Assembly: GCF_008087625.1 (NCBI RefSeq) | Contig: NZ_CP042997.1 | Span: forward strand, 1,922,001 to 1,986,000 | DNA from: Aquisphaera giovannonii | GTDB lineage: Bacteria; Planctomycetota; Planctomycetia; Isosphaerales; Isosphaeraceae | DNA: 64,000 bases | Reading direction: 5' to 3' | Shown: one piece after another, positions 47,501 through 56,703 of the stretch | Position numbering within the stretch: the first letter of the stretch is position 1 | Layout: every line of letters starts with the position of its first letter | Notes under the pieces: model-generated | What the model was told of the DNA's origin: nothing | The model's database searches: none | What the model saw: the letters and a program-made list of their open reading frames with translations, nothing else | Translations under genes and position numbers: made by a program

Positions 47501-48205
47501 GGCTGGAGGCCGCCTTCCCGGCGCCCTCGGCCCGCAATCCGGCGCCGACCGCCGACGAGAAGGCCGCCAGGGAGCTGGCCGAGTGGGCGGCCGCCAACCT
47601 CGGCGCCCAGGTCGATGCCGAGGACCTCGCGGAGATGCCCGCGGACGAGGCCCGCTCCGCGCTCTGCGCCGCGCTCGACGCCCGCTGCCGGCCCGAGATG
47701 CGGGAGATGGAGAAGGTCGTCATGCTCCAGATCCTGGACGCGGCCTGGATGGAGCACCTCCGCGCCATGGACCACCTGCGGAGCTCCATCGGCCTGCAGG
47801 GCTACGCCCAGATCGACCCCAAGGTCGAGTACAAGCGGAAGGGATGCGGATCTTCGCCGAGATGTGGAACGGCATCGCCGACCGGGCCACCGACCTCATC
47901 TTCCGCGTCGAGCACTTCGACCCCGAGTTCCTCTCGTACCTGGGCTCGCGGTGGAAGCTCGACCGGGCCAAGACGATCCACCAGTCCGCCGACGCCGAGG
48001 TCGCCGCGGTGGCCGCGCCGTCGTCCGGCGGCATCCGCGAGACCCAGGACGCCGCCATCGCCGGCAGCCAGCGGTCGACGGAGAAGAAGAAGGAGCCGGT
48101 CCGCAACGTTGGAAAAAAGGTGGGCCGCAACGACCCCTGCCCCTGCGGTCCGGCAAAAAGTTCAAAGCGTGCTGCATGCGGAAGCATGGCGGCGACGCAT
48201 TCTAA
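44555..48205 (+). pseudogene. secA: SecA preprotein translocase ATPase, eight apparent frameshifts
   Basis: ATG 44555 with GAGAGGA upstream. Motifs in order: MVLHGGDIAEM and TGEGKTLVATLPAYLNAL (Walker A), VHVVTVNDYLARRDAEWM, DEVDSILIDEARTPLIIS (DEAD-type Walker B), [58 protein letters not shown] and, at the end, the zinc-binding SEC-C motif ([14 protein letters not shown]). Phase changes near 45905, 46056, 46126, 46680, 46748, 46838, 47845 and 48148. Restored length is about 1216 residues, some 300 more than E. coli SecA, with the extra part in the helical region between the second ATPase domain and the C-terminus. An essential gene cannot be this broken, so sequence error is the likely cause. 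Confidence 0.93.
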
Positions 48206-48220
48206 CAGGCTGATGCAGAC

Positions 48221-48254
48221 CCCCCGCATCCTCCAGAACTCTGGGGTGCGGGGG
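48221..48254 (+). terminator. Hairpin after secA
   Basis: CCCCCGCA at 48221-48228 pairs with TGCGGGGG at 48247-48254; it follows the secA stop by 15 bases. There is no T run. Confidence 0.5.
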
Positions 48255-48520
48255 CCACCGGCCCGACGTCGGGCCTTCGCCTCGCCCCTCGGGTCGGATT
48301 CGTCCCGTCGCGTCAACGACTTAGGGAACGTCGGCGGGGCCTCCGACGATCCGGGGGTGGACGCCTTGCTGGCCCAGGCCGGGACGGGGCAGGGTCTGTG
48401 CGGCGGGGTTGGTCGACCCTGGGCACGTGAATTGCGAAATCCTGGGCATCGGGCCGGGACCGCCACCGGCCCTCCACCTCATGGATTCGACCGATACGGA
48501 ACGGGAAAGGATTCCCCGCG

Positions 48521-49893
48521 ATGCCGATCGCCCTCGATGCCGTCTACCTCGCGACGCTGCTGCTGTTCGCGCCGGTGCTGGCCTACCGCATGTTCCGATC
48601 CGGGAAGTACCGGGAAGGGTGGTCGGAGAAGTTCCTGGGCGACGCCCCGCGGCGGATCGGCGAGGGGCCGTGCCTCTGGTTCCACGCGGTGAGCGTGGGC
48701 GAGGTGCTGCTGCTCCGGCCGCTGGTCAAGGAGATGGAGAGCGCCGGCCGGGCTGGGACGTCGTGATCTCCACGACGACGACGACGGGCCTGGCCGTGGC
48801 CCGGCGGACGTTCCCGGACCTAGTCACCTTCTACGCCCCGCTCGACTTCAGCTGGGCGACGCGGCGGGCGGTCGAGCGGATCCGCCCCAGCGTGCTGGCG
48901 CTGGTGGAGCTGGAGCTCTGGCCGAACCTGATCCGCGCGGCGAAGCGGTCGGGCGCGAAGGTCGCGATCATCAACGCCCGGCTGAGCGCCCGCAGCTATC
49001 GCGGCTACCGGAGCCTCCGCGGGCCGCTGGGGGGGACGCTGCGACGCATCGACGTGGTGGCCGCCCAGGACGACGACTACGCCCGCCGGTTCGTGGAGCT
49101 GGGCGTGCCCGGCGAGCGGGTCAGCGTGACCGGATCGGTGAAGTACGACGGCCTGGAGAGCGACCGGAACAACGCGCGGACGCGGGAGCTGCGGAGGGAG
49201 CTGGGCCTCTCGCCGTCGGACCTGGTCTTCGTGGCCGGGAGCACGATGGAGGGCGAGGAGGCCGCGGCCCTGTCGGCCTACCGGGCGGCGCGTTCGCAGC
49301 ACCCGGGGCTGCGGCTGGTGCTCGTCCCCCGGCACGCGGAGCGGTTTGACGACGTGGCGGGCTGGCTCTCTCGCGAGGGGGAATCGGTCCTGAGGCGGAG
49401 CACCGGCGGGGTCCACGGCGACGAGGCGTCGGGCCCGCCCGTGATCCTGATCGACACCCTGGGCGAGCTGGCCGCGGTCTGGGGCCTGGCCGACGTGGCG
49501 TTCGTCGGCGGCAGCCTGCTGCCGGGCCGCGGGGGGCAGAACATGATGGAGCCGGCCGCGTACGGGGCCTCGGTGATGTTCGGGCCGCACACGTCCAACT
49601 TCCGCGAGCCCGTCGAGCAGCTCCTCGCCCGGGGCGCCGCGAGGCGCGTGGCCGACGCCCGGGAGCTCGGGATGAGGCTCCGCGAGGACCTGGACGACCC
49701 GGAGTCGGCCGCGGCCCGCGGCGAGGCGGGGCGGAGCTTCGTCCTGGCCCAGCACGGCGCATCCGGCCGGACCCTGGCGGAGCTGGACCGGCTCGTCGAA
49801 TCCGGCTCGTCCCCGAAAACGCTTGATATAGACCTGGACTTCCAGTTAGTCTCGGGCCAACCTAAAGGTCCAATGGGAAAGAGCGCGCCGTAG
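48521..49893 (+). pseudogene. waaA: Kdo transferase (lipid A glycosyltransferase), one frameshift
   Basis: WaaA/KdtA transfers Kdo to lipid A at the inner membrane. ATG 48521 follows GGGAAAGG. An N-terminal membrane helix (LATLLLFAPVLAYRMF) leads to GPCLWFHAVSVGE, the conserved catalytic-loop region; the phase then changes near 48751 (GGCCGGGCTGG, one G apparently missing) and continues with WDVVISTTTTTGL, FYAPLDFSW, ALVELELWPNLIRAA, VAGSTMEGEE, LVLVPRHAERF and FVGGSLLPGRGGQN. Restored length is about 457 residues, slightly above the usual 420-430. Its presence supports an outer membrane with lipopolysaccharide, as known for planctomycetes. Confidence 0.9.
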
Positions 49894-49961
49894 CCTCTCC
49901 CCTCCGGAAACCGTTCGACAGCTCGAACGGCGCCACGTCATCCAGCAGTCAGGACCCCGCG

Positions 49962-50342
49962 ATGAGCGAAAAAGAGACCGAACATCCCGCCCAGCCCCAG
50001 GGCCAGACGACCGAAGTGGTCGTGGACGACTCGAGCACGCTCCCGTCCTACTCCAACTTCTGCCGCGTGACCGCGACGCCCGAGGAGGTCATCCTCGACT
50101 TCGGGCTCAACCCCCAGCCGTTCGCGACCGGCCGCCAGGACGTGAAGGCGAACCAGCGGATCGTCATGAATTTCTACACGGCGAAGCGGCTCCTCACCGC
50201 GCTGGGCATGACGATCCAGCGTCACGAGGGGACCTTCGGCTCGATCGAGCTCGACGTGCGGCGGCGGGCCACCGGCGCCCCCCAGCAGCCGACCGCCTAT
50301 CCCCAGCCCCCCCGGCCCGGGGCGCACAACGTCGTCGAGTGA
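49962..50342 (+). CDS. DUF3467 family protein
   Basis: A 126-residue protein from ATG 49962. Residues 28-107 follow the DUF3467 pattern: YSNFCRVTATPEEVILDFGL, then ANQRIVMNFYTAKRLLTALG and an ending HEGTFGSIELD. The tail is Pro/Gln-rich. DUF3467 proteins are small cytosolic proteins of unknown role, frequent in planctomycetes and other bacteria. It follows waaA by 68 bases in the same direction and may be cotranscribed. Confidence 0.85.
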   Translation: MSEKETEHPAQPQGQTTEVVVDDSSTLPSYSNFCRVTATPEEVILDFGLNPQPFATGRQDVKANQRIVMNFYTAKRLLTALGMTIQRHEGTFGSIELDVRRRATGAPQQPTAYPQPPRPGAHNVVE

Positions 50343-50848
50343 TCCGGCGCGACCGGCCCGGGGCGACCGCCTCGCAGGGCCCGTCGCCACCCCCGGCCGG
50401 CAAGGCCGCTTCGCAAATGTCCCCCCTCATGGGGCGGCCGCCTCACACGGCCCGCCCCAGGCCCATCCGGCCTCATCCCCCCTCGCTTCCCCATCCCGCC
50501 GTCGCCCCTCGCCCGAGTCCCGACGGCCCGACCGTGGGCCGATCCGGGCCCGTCCGCGCCAACCCGGCCGGCCATGATCCGCACGATCGGGCCGCATGCC
50601 GCGGATAGTCCGATTGCGACGGGAAGGTCCGTTTCTCCCGATTTGCGGGCGGAATGGTTGATCGCGACTTCCCGGTTCGTCCGATGCAGATGGTAAGACG
50701 TGATCCGCGGGTGCGGATTCCGCCCCCATCAGGGGTCTTGCCGGATGTTTCGACTCACCAGCGAGTGGCGCTTGCGCCGATATTGTGACTTGCCGGGCAT
50801 CTCGGCCTCGGTTCAGGACGGACGAGTCCAGCGTTAGGAGATAATGGA
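50343..50848. other. Intergenic region upstream of the subtilase gene
   Basis: 506 bases with no credible gene. The part from about 50640 to 50820 is less GC-rich and probably holds the promoter of the subtilase gene; no box could be fixed. The subtilase start has TAGGAGA at 50835-50841. Confidence 0.4.
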
Positions 50849-53800
50849 ATGTCTCAGCCATCCCGACCGCGGGCGGAAAGCCCGGCCAGGCGGCGACGTG
50901 CGTTCAAGCTCGACATGCCGCTGCCGCTGGAGGACCGCTGCCTGCTCGCCCCGTACGTGTCGGACTTCCCATTCACCGCCACGTTCACCGCGGCGTCCAC
51001 GGCGACCAACGCGCTGCTGGGCACGGTGACGGTGTCCCAGAACTTCACGGGGACGGCCAACACCGCCTCGCCGATCACGTCGGTCACCGAGCTGACGCCG
51101 ATCAGCTCGTTCGGCGGGGACATCGTGCGGATCAAGGCCGGCCCGGGCGGCGACTTCGGCCAGGGGGTCTACGCGATCTCCCGAGGCGCCGGCGCGAACA
51201 CCGGGGCGATCAACCGCCCCGGCGTGATCTACCGCGTCGACCCGGCGACCGGCAAGTCCACGGTGTTCTTCGACCTGAACACCGTCATGAGCCAGATCGA
51301 CCCCAACGCCCTGAACACCGACGGCAAGAACCCCGCCGCCAACTCGCTGGGCGCGTCCACCGGGTTCGTCAACTGGTACGACATCGCGTGGGACACCGAG
51401 GGCATCATCAACGGCCAGCCGATGATGCTGGTCAGCACGGTGGACCGCTCGGATCCGGCCAAGAACGCGATCTACATGATCAACTCGAAGGGCCAGTTCG
51501 TGGGGGCCTTCGTCACTCTGACCGACGGCCAGGCCGCGACGAAGTTCACCATCAACCCGACGGGCATGGTGATCCCCGGCCCGCAGTTCCAGAACACCCT
51601 GCGGGGCCTGCTGGCCGGCAGCGGCCTGTCGGTGGCCAATTCCACGTTCGCCGCCCTCTTCTTCAACGGCAACTCGTACACGCCCGGCCAGGTCATCAGC
51701 AACAACAACGCACTCCCGAACGGGGTCACCCAGACCTCCCTGTTCGCGGGGACGATCGTCGGCATGACGACCTCGAGCGTGGACTACTTCTCGCCGGTCT
51801 ACTCGGCGTTCACCGACTTCGGGACGCCGACGGCGGGCGGCATCCCCGCGGTGGTCGGCTCCAGCGGCGTCCAGGGCCTCAATGGCGAGCTCCTGATCGG
51901 GCAGACCATCCCCAACACGACCACGTCGCTGACGCTCGACCAGCTGGGCGCGGCGAGCACCACCCTGCGGCGGTTCCAGGACATCGCCTTCGACCAGTAC
52001 GGCTACTTCTCGAACAACCTGACCCTGACCGGGACCACCACGACCAACACCACGACCACCTCCACCTCGACGACCTTCACGGTCGGCGACACCGTCTTCA
52101 GCGCGGGCAGCCTGTTCGTCTCCGACCTGGCGACCGGGCTCTCGACCACGGTGACCTCGGTGGCGGAGGGCACGATCCCGGCGGGCGTGAACGTCATCGT
52201 CCCGGTCACCGGCAACGGGCCGGTCGGCATCCAGCTCGCCGACCCGAGCCAGCCTTATGACCCGGTGAACAACCCGCTCGTCCCGATCGACTACAGCTCG
52301 GTGACGACCAACGTGCTCGGGGGCGGCAACGGCCGCATCATCCGGATCACGCCCCAGGGCATCGTGAACCAGTTCGCCGGCGGGTTCAACGTCGACCCGG
52401 CGTTCGACTCCTCGTCGTTCGTGAACTCGGAGCTGGCGATCTCGTTCTCCGCGGACGGCACGACGCTGTACGCGTCGGACGACTCGGGCATCTGGCAGTT
52501 CAAGACCACGGCCAGCCTCGCCGGGTCGACGACCGGGACCCTGATCGGGCTCAACGACCTGCGGACGCTCGGCGTCCCCTACAACGGCAGCAACAGTGCC
52601 GTGGCGGTGGTGGACACCGGCGTGGACGCCAACTCGGCGCCCTTCCGCGGCCGCGTCGCCAGGGGCAGGAATCTCTACATCCGGAACGCGCCGGGCAACC
52701 AGGACCTGGCCGCGGCCTCGGGCGGCGGCACCGGCGGCACGGGCGGCACCGGCGGCGGCGGAGGCGGCACCGGCGGCAACGGCGGCGGCACCACCGGCGG
52801 CGGCCAAGCGCTATCCAACACGGCCGACGGGCACGGCACCCCCGTGGCCGGCGTCGTGGCCCAGTTCGTCCCGCAGGCCACCATCCTGCCGGTCTCGATC
52901 TTCGCGCCGAACCTGGGCTCGGTCTCGCTCAGCTCCACGACGAGCGGCGGGACCGGTGGCAACGGCGGCACCGGCGGCAACGGCGGTGGCACGAGCAACG
53001 GCACGATCAGCCAGTTCGCCAACGCCCTGACGACCAGCCAGGTCGTCTACCAGGCGATGCAGTACCTGTCGCAGCACCCGTTCGTCAGCGACCCGATCCG
53101 CCCCGGCCGCCAGGATCGCGTGATCGCCTCGACGTGGGCCTTCGGCACTCCCGAGACCTTCGCCAGCGAGGCGCAGGCGTTCAAGGAGTATCCGCAGATC
53201 GTCATCGCCCTGAAGAACCAGCTCCATCGCCTGCGGAAGCTCGGCATCGCGGCGGTGGCGGCCGCGGGCCAGTTCGGCGCCCCGCTCGGTGCGGGGGCCG
53301 CCTCCAACACGACGGGAGGCACCGGCGGGACCGGCGGCGGCGGCGGGACCGGCGGCGGCGGCGGGACCGGCGGCGGCGGGAACAACGGCAGCACCCTCGG
53401 CGTCACCCTGGGCGGCTCCAACAACGCGGACAATTCGTCCCTTGGCGACGTCAACGGCATGGCGCTGCCGGCCATCCTGAACGAGGCCATCTCGGTGACG
53501 GGGACGTACTCGTTCCCGTACACGACCGACCCGTCGACGACCCCGAATGACCCGACGACGGGCGTGATCCCGAACCAGCTCGGGCCGGTCCTCATCTTCG
53601 GGAACAACCTGACCATCGGCGGCACGGGAGGTACGACCACCGGCGGCAACGGTGGGGCCGGCGGCGGGGCCGGCGGCGGGGCCGGCGGAGGCGGGACCGC
53701 CGCGGCCGGCGTCAACGTCAACGTCGCGGCCTTCACCGCCGCCGACTTCACGCAGTACAGCGACCGGATCCCGGGGTCCGTGAACCGCAGCGTCGCGACC

Positions 53801-55474
53801 GACTTCGCCGCGCCGGCGATCAACGTCCCGACCTTCCGCCGGACCTTCTCGCTGACGGGCGTGAGCGGCACCACCAGCACCAGCGGCGCGGGCGACCCGA
53901 ACAACCACCTGACCTTCACCCAGGTCGGGACCTCGATGTCGACCGCCATCGTGACCGGTGCGTACTCCATGGTCGCCTCGGCCCTGGACTACTGGATCAA
54001 CCTGTCCAAGGGCGCGGGCGTCACCAGCGACGCGTACCTCACCCAGCCGGTGGGAGCCAACCAGCTCACCTTCGGGAAGCACGCGATCAAGAACCTCTCG
54101 GCCTTCGACACGCAGGACGGGATCAACGGCATCCTGGCCTACACGGCCGTGCCCGCGACCGACGTCAACGACGGCGGCTCGCTCTCGACCCCGGCCCTGA
54201 TCGGCACGACCGACAACCAGTACGGCTACCGCGGGAGCACCAGCGCCCCCTCGTACGCCCGGGTGGACATCGGCAATGCCATCGCCTCCATCGAGGGCAC
54301 CGTCGCGATCAACTACCTCCTGAAGAACAAGGTCTTCCCGATCATCGACGCCAACGGCGACGGCGTGATCACGGCCCAGGAGATCCAGGGCTTCACCGAC
54401 ACCGCGCTGGCCAAGGGCATGCCCGAGGCCGGTGCCATGGCCCGGCTCCTGGGCGGGACGTCCACGTACGCCCAGGTCGACGCCGGACTCAACAACACCA
54501 CGTTCAACGAGAACCCGGACCAGCCCGCCGCCCTCCAGCGACGGTTCAACTACTTCGACTACCTGGCCAACGGCCAGCTCAAGGGCGGGATCGCCATCCA
54601 GTCCTTCAGGATGCTGGCGAACACGCTGCTGCCCCAGCCCGACTCGTACGTGGTGATCGATCGCCAGCGGGCCTCCTACAACGGCTTCCTCGTGGATCCG
54701 ACGGCCCAGCGCAACTTCGTGAACCTCCAGCACATCCTGCCGTCGTTCATGTGGGTGCCGAAGTCGGCGAGGTCCTCCTGGAAGTCGCTGGCCAAGTACT
54801 TCAACCAGTCGCCGAACCAGTTCGGCGTGGACCTCAACAAGACCCCGGGCACGTTCCTTCCGTTCTATACGCTCTTCGACGCGGTCTCCACGGCGAACGT
54901 CGTCAAGGGCCAGACGGTCGTGCAGTCCTCGAACGTCCACGGCCAGACGATCTCCATGGCCAGGTCCAACCCCGTCGTGCTCGCCCCGACGAGCTCGACC
55001 TCGACGGCCTCGACCTCGACCGCCTCCACGGCGACCGGGACCGGGACCGCCGCGACCACCCCGCCGAAGACCACGACCACCACCACGACCGGGTCGGCTT
55101 CCACCGCGACCGGCTCCGGCACCGGCTCGACCGCCTCCACGACCACCTCCGGGTCGCAGGCGGGCACGGGGACGGCCTCGACCGGCTCCGGGACCGGCTC
55201 GACCGGCACCGGGACCGGCTCGACCGGCACGGTCTCGTCGACCGGCTCGACCTCGACCGGCTCGACCTCGACCGGGACGGGGACGGCCTCCAACAACAGC
55301 GCGGCGATCATCGCGGCGATCCAGAGCCTGGCCAACCAGCAGCAGGCGGCCGCCTCGAACGCAGGCTCGACGACGTCAACCGGGACCTCCACGGGTTCCG
55401 GGGCGACGGGCGGTTCCTCGGGATCGTCCGGCTCCTCGACGACCACGAGCAAGAACGACACCTCCCAGGCGTGA
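50849..55474 (+). CDS. Large exported subtilisin-like (S8) peptidase with Gly-rich insertions
   Basis: A 1541-residue protein from ATG 50849. The N-terminus is basic and holds LPLEDRCLLAPYV, the planctomycete start motif of exported proteins. Residues about 85-560 look like a beta-propeller-type region (YAISRGAG, IYRVDPATG, DIAWDTEG). The S8 domain has Asp589 (VAVVDTGVD), His662 (DGHGTPVAG) and Ser1029 (VGTSMSTA), all present. Four Gly/Thr-rich inserts (about 619-655, 690-720, 815-850, 925-955) interrupt it at loops. A calcium-binding loop DANGDGVITAQE lies near 1170. The last 170 residues are almost only Ser, Thr, Gly and Ala and may be glycosylated or span the wall. Substrate unknown. Confidence 0.9.
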   Translation: MSQPSRPRAESPARRRRAFKLDMPLPLEDRCLLAPYVSDFPFTATFTAASTATNALLGTVTVSQNFTGTANTASPITSVTELTPISSFGGDIVRIKAGPGGDFGQGVYAISRGAGANTGAINRPGVIYRVDPATGKSTVFFDLNTVMSQIDPNALNTDGKNPAANSLGASTGFVNWYDIAWDTEGIINGQPMMLVSTVDRSDPAKNAIYMINSKGQFVGAFVTLTDGQAATKFTINPTGMVIPGPQFQNTLRGLLAGSGLSVANSTFAALFFNGNSYTPGQVISNNNALPNGVTQTSLFAGTIVGMTTSSVDYFSPVYSAFTDFGTPTAGGIPAVVGSSGVQGLNGELLIGQTIPNTTTSLTLDQLGAASTTLRRFQDIAFDQYGYFSNNLTLTGTTTTNTTTTSTSTTFTVGDTVFSAGSLFVSDLATGLSTTVTSVAEGTIPAGVNVIVPVTGNGPVGIQLADPSQPYDPVNNPLVPIDYSSVTTNVLGGGNGRIIRITPQGIVNQFAGGFNVDPAFDSSSFVNSELAISFSADGTTLYASDDSGIWQFKTTASLAGSTTGTLIGLNDLRTLGVPYNGSNSAVAVVDTGVDANSAPFRGRVARGRNLYIRNAPGNQDLAAASGGGTGGTGGTGGGGGGTGGNGGGTTGGGQALSNTADGHGTPVAGVVAQFVPQATILPVSIFAPNLGSVSLSSTTSGGTGGNGGTGGNGGGTSNGTISQFANALTTSQVVYQAMQYLSQHPFVSDPIRPGRQDRVIASTWAFGTPETFASEAQAFKEYPQIVIALKNQLHRLRKLGIAAVAAAGQFGAPLGAGAASNTTGGTGGTGGGGGTGGGGGTGGGGNNGSTLGVTLGGSNNADNSSLGDVNGMALPAILNEAISVTGTYSFPYTTDPSTTPNDPTTGVIPNQLGPVLIFGNNLTIGGTGGTTTGGNGGAGGGAGGGAGGGGTAAAGVNVNVAAFTAADFTQYSDRIPGSVNRSVATDFAAPAINVPTFRRTFSLTGVSGTTSTSGAGDPNNHLTFTQVGTSMSTAIVTGAYSMVASALDYWINLSKGAGVTSDAYLTQPVGANQLTFGKHAIKNLSAFDTQDGINGILAYTAVPATDVNDGGSLSTPALIGTTDNQYGYRGSTSAPSYARVDIGNAIASIEGTVAINYLLKNKVFPIIDANGDGVITAQEIQGFTDTALAKGMPEAGAMARLLGGTSTYAQVDAGLNNTTFNENPDQPAALQRRFNYFDYLANGQLKGGIAIQSFRMLANTLLPQPDSYVVIDRQRASYNGFLVDPTAQRNFVNLQHILPSFMWVPKSARSSWKSLAKYFNQSPNQFGVDLNKTPGTFLPFYTLFDAVSTANVVKGQTVVQSSNVHGQTISMARSNPVVLAPTSSTSTASTSTASTATGTGTAATTPPKTTTTTTTGSASTATGSGTGSTASTTTSGSQAGTGTASTGSGTGSTGTGTGSTGTVSSTGSTSTGSTSTGTGTASNNSAAIIAAIQSLANQQQAAASNAGSTTSTGTSTGSGATGGSSGSSGSSTTTSKNDTSQA

Positions 55475-55551
55475 CGTCGCGCGGCCGGTGCGTCGGGCTC
55501 CCGACGGGCCCCTCGCCCCGGCCGGCCTCGATCGCGATGGTCGGAACGACG

Positions 55552-55594
55552 AAGCCGGCGCTCGCCCCCACCGGGGCGAGGGTCGGCTTTCTTG
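55552..55594 (+). terminator. Rho-independent terminator after the subtilase gene
   Basis: Two nested stems, AAGCCG with CGGCTT and CTCGCCCC with GGGGCGAG, enclose a CACC loop and are followed by TTTCTT. The position is 77 bases after the subtilase stop. Confidence 0.8.
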
Positions 55595-55916
55595 CTGCGC
55601 AGGCGGCGACCGGGGTGGGGACTCTCTCCGGCCCTTCGTAGAGCCCTCGGGGCGACTACCCCGGGCCCCCGGCCGGCCCCGCCCACGCCTCGATCCTCGA
55701 AGGTGAGCGGGCCGGAGCGGACGGCGGGGAGGGACGGGAGGGCAGGTCTCCGAGCGGACCGCCTCTCGTGGGCGAGGGCCGATGGCACGCGGCGCGAGTC
55801 AGGCCGCAAGATATCATCGGGGGCCGAGGCCGCCCGGGGAGTCGGTCCGAGTGGTTACGCCCATCGCCGGGCCCGGGCCGGCCCAGTCCATGGCCCAATT
55901 CCGAGCCAGAGGCCGC
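55595..55916. other. Gap without credible gene
   Basis: 322 bases between the terminator and the DUF4279 gene; nothing recognisable beyond the ribosome-binding region of the next gene. Confidence 0.4.
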
Positions 55917-56393
55917 ATGACCGACGACGAGTATCCGACGTGCGCCAGGACTTATGCGACGCTCCGCGTCTACCCGGGTGACATCGACCCGGCCGCCATC
56001 ACCGATCGCCTCGGGATCGAACCCTCGAGCTGGCAACGCCGCGATGAAGCGGCTCGGCGGGCCGGCGGGCCTCCGAGGCTCGCGACCGTCAACGGCTGGT
56101 TCCTCGAGTCGCGGGGGCGGGTCGACTCGCGGGATTCACGCCGCCACATCGATTGGCTCCTCGACCAACTGGCGCCGAGGGCGGAAGCCATTCGATCCCT
56201 CCAGGAGAGGGGTTGCCGCATGGATATCTCCTGCTACTGGCTATCACGGAGTGGCCACGGGGGCCCGATCATCCCGCCGACCCAGATGCGGAGGCTGGCC
56301 GAACTCAACATCGAGCTCGGGTTCGATTTCTACGGCCCGTACGAGGAGGATGTCCGGATGGGGACGCCGGTGGCGCCGGTGCAAGGGACGTAA
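55917..56393 (+). CDS. DUF4279 family protein
   Basis: A 158-residue protein from ATG 55917 (AGAGG just upstream). It follows the DUF4279 layout: an edge strand (TYATLRVYPGDIDPAAIT), LGIEPSSWQRRDE, WFLESRG, a helix HIDWLLDQLAP, then a Cys-containing strand (MDISCYWLS) and LAELNIELGFDFYG near the end. The family is small, cytosolic and of unknown role; it is sometimes linked to toxin-immunity loci, but no toxin stands next to it here. Confidence 0.8.
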   Translation: MTDDEYPTCARTYATLRVYPGDIDPAAITDRLGIEPSSWQRRDEAARRAGGPPRLATVNGWFLESRGRVDSRDSRRHIDWLLDQLAPRAEAIRSLQERGCRMDISCYWLSRSGHGGPIIPPTQMRRLAELNIELGFDFYGPYEEDVRMGTPVAPVQGT

Positions 56394-56703
56394 ATCGGGA
56401 GGGAGGGTCTCCGCGATGCGCATCGGGGGCAGGGCCGGGCTCGCTTGCCTCCCCGGGGTCGATCAGCGGGAGGCTCAGCACCTCGATCGATGGCTGGCTC
56501 AGCGAACTCCGGGCGGCCGGGGCAGGGGGCGCGAACCGGCGCCGGCCCGGGAGACCTCGGCCGTTCCGGCCCGCTGGCATTCGCGATCCCGCGTGGACTC
56601 CGCCCGCCATCAATGAGAGGGCCCGCGAGCCGGCCTCGATGGCGGCTCGCGGGCCTGGATGGGGAGTGGCGTGAGCCCGGGGGGTACGGCCGGGGAGGGC
56701 CGG
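56394..56703. other. Gap with operon-end hairpin
   Basis: 310 bases between convergent genes; apart from the hairpin at 56620-56655 nothing is recognisable. Confidence 0.45.
56620..56655 (-). terminator. 13-bp perfect hairpin ending the M50 operon
   Basis: GGCCCGCGAGCCG at 56620-56632 pairs with 56643-56655 around a 10-base loop, 49 bases beyond the stop of the M50 gene on the minus strand. No clear T run. Confidence 0.6.

Noticed and set aside
44555-48205. Programmed frameshifting in secA
   Set aside because: Eight shifts, no slippery heptamer pattern, and the same defect in six neighbouring genes make sequence error far simpler.
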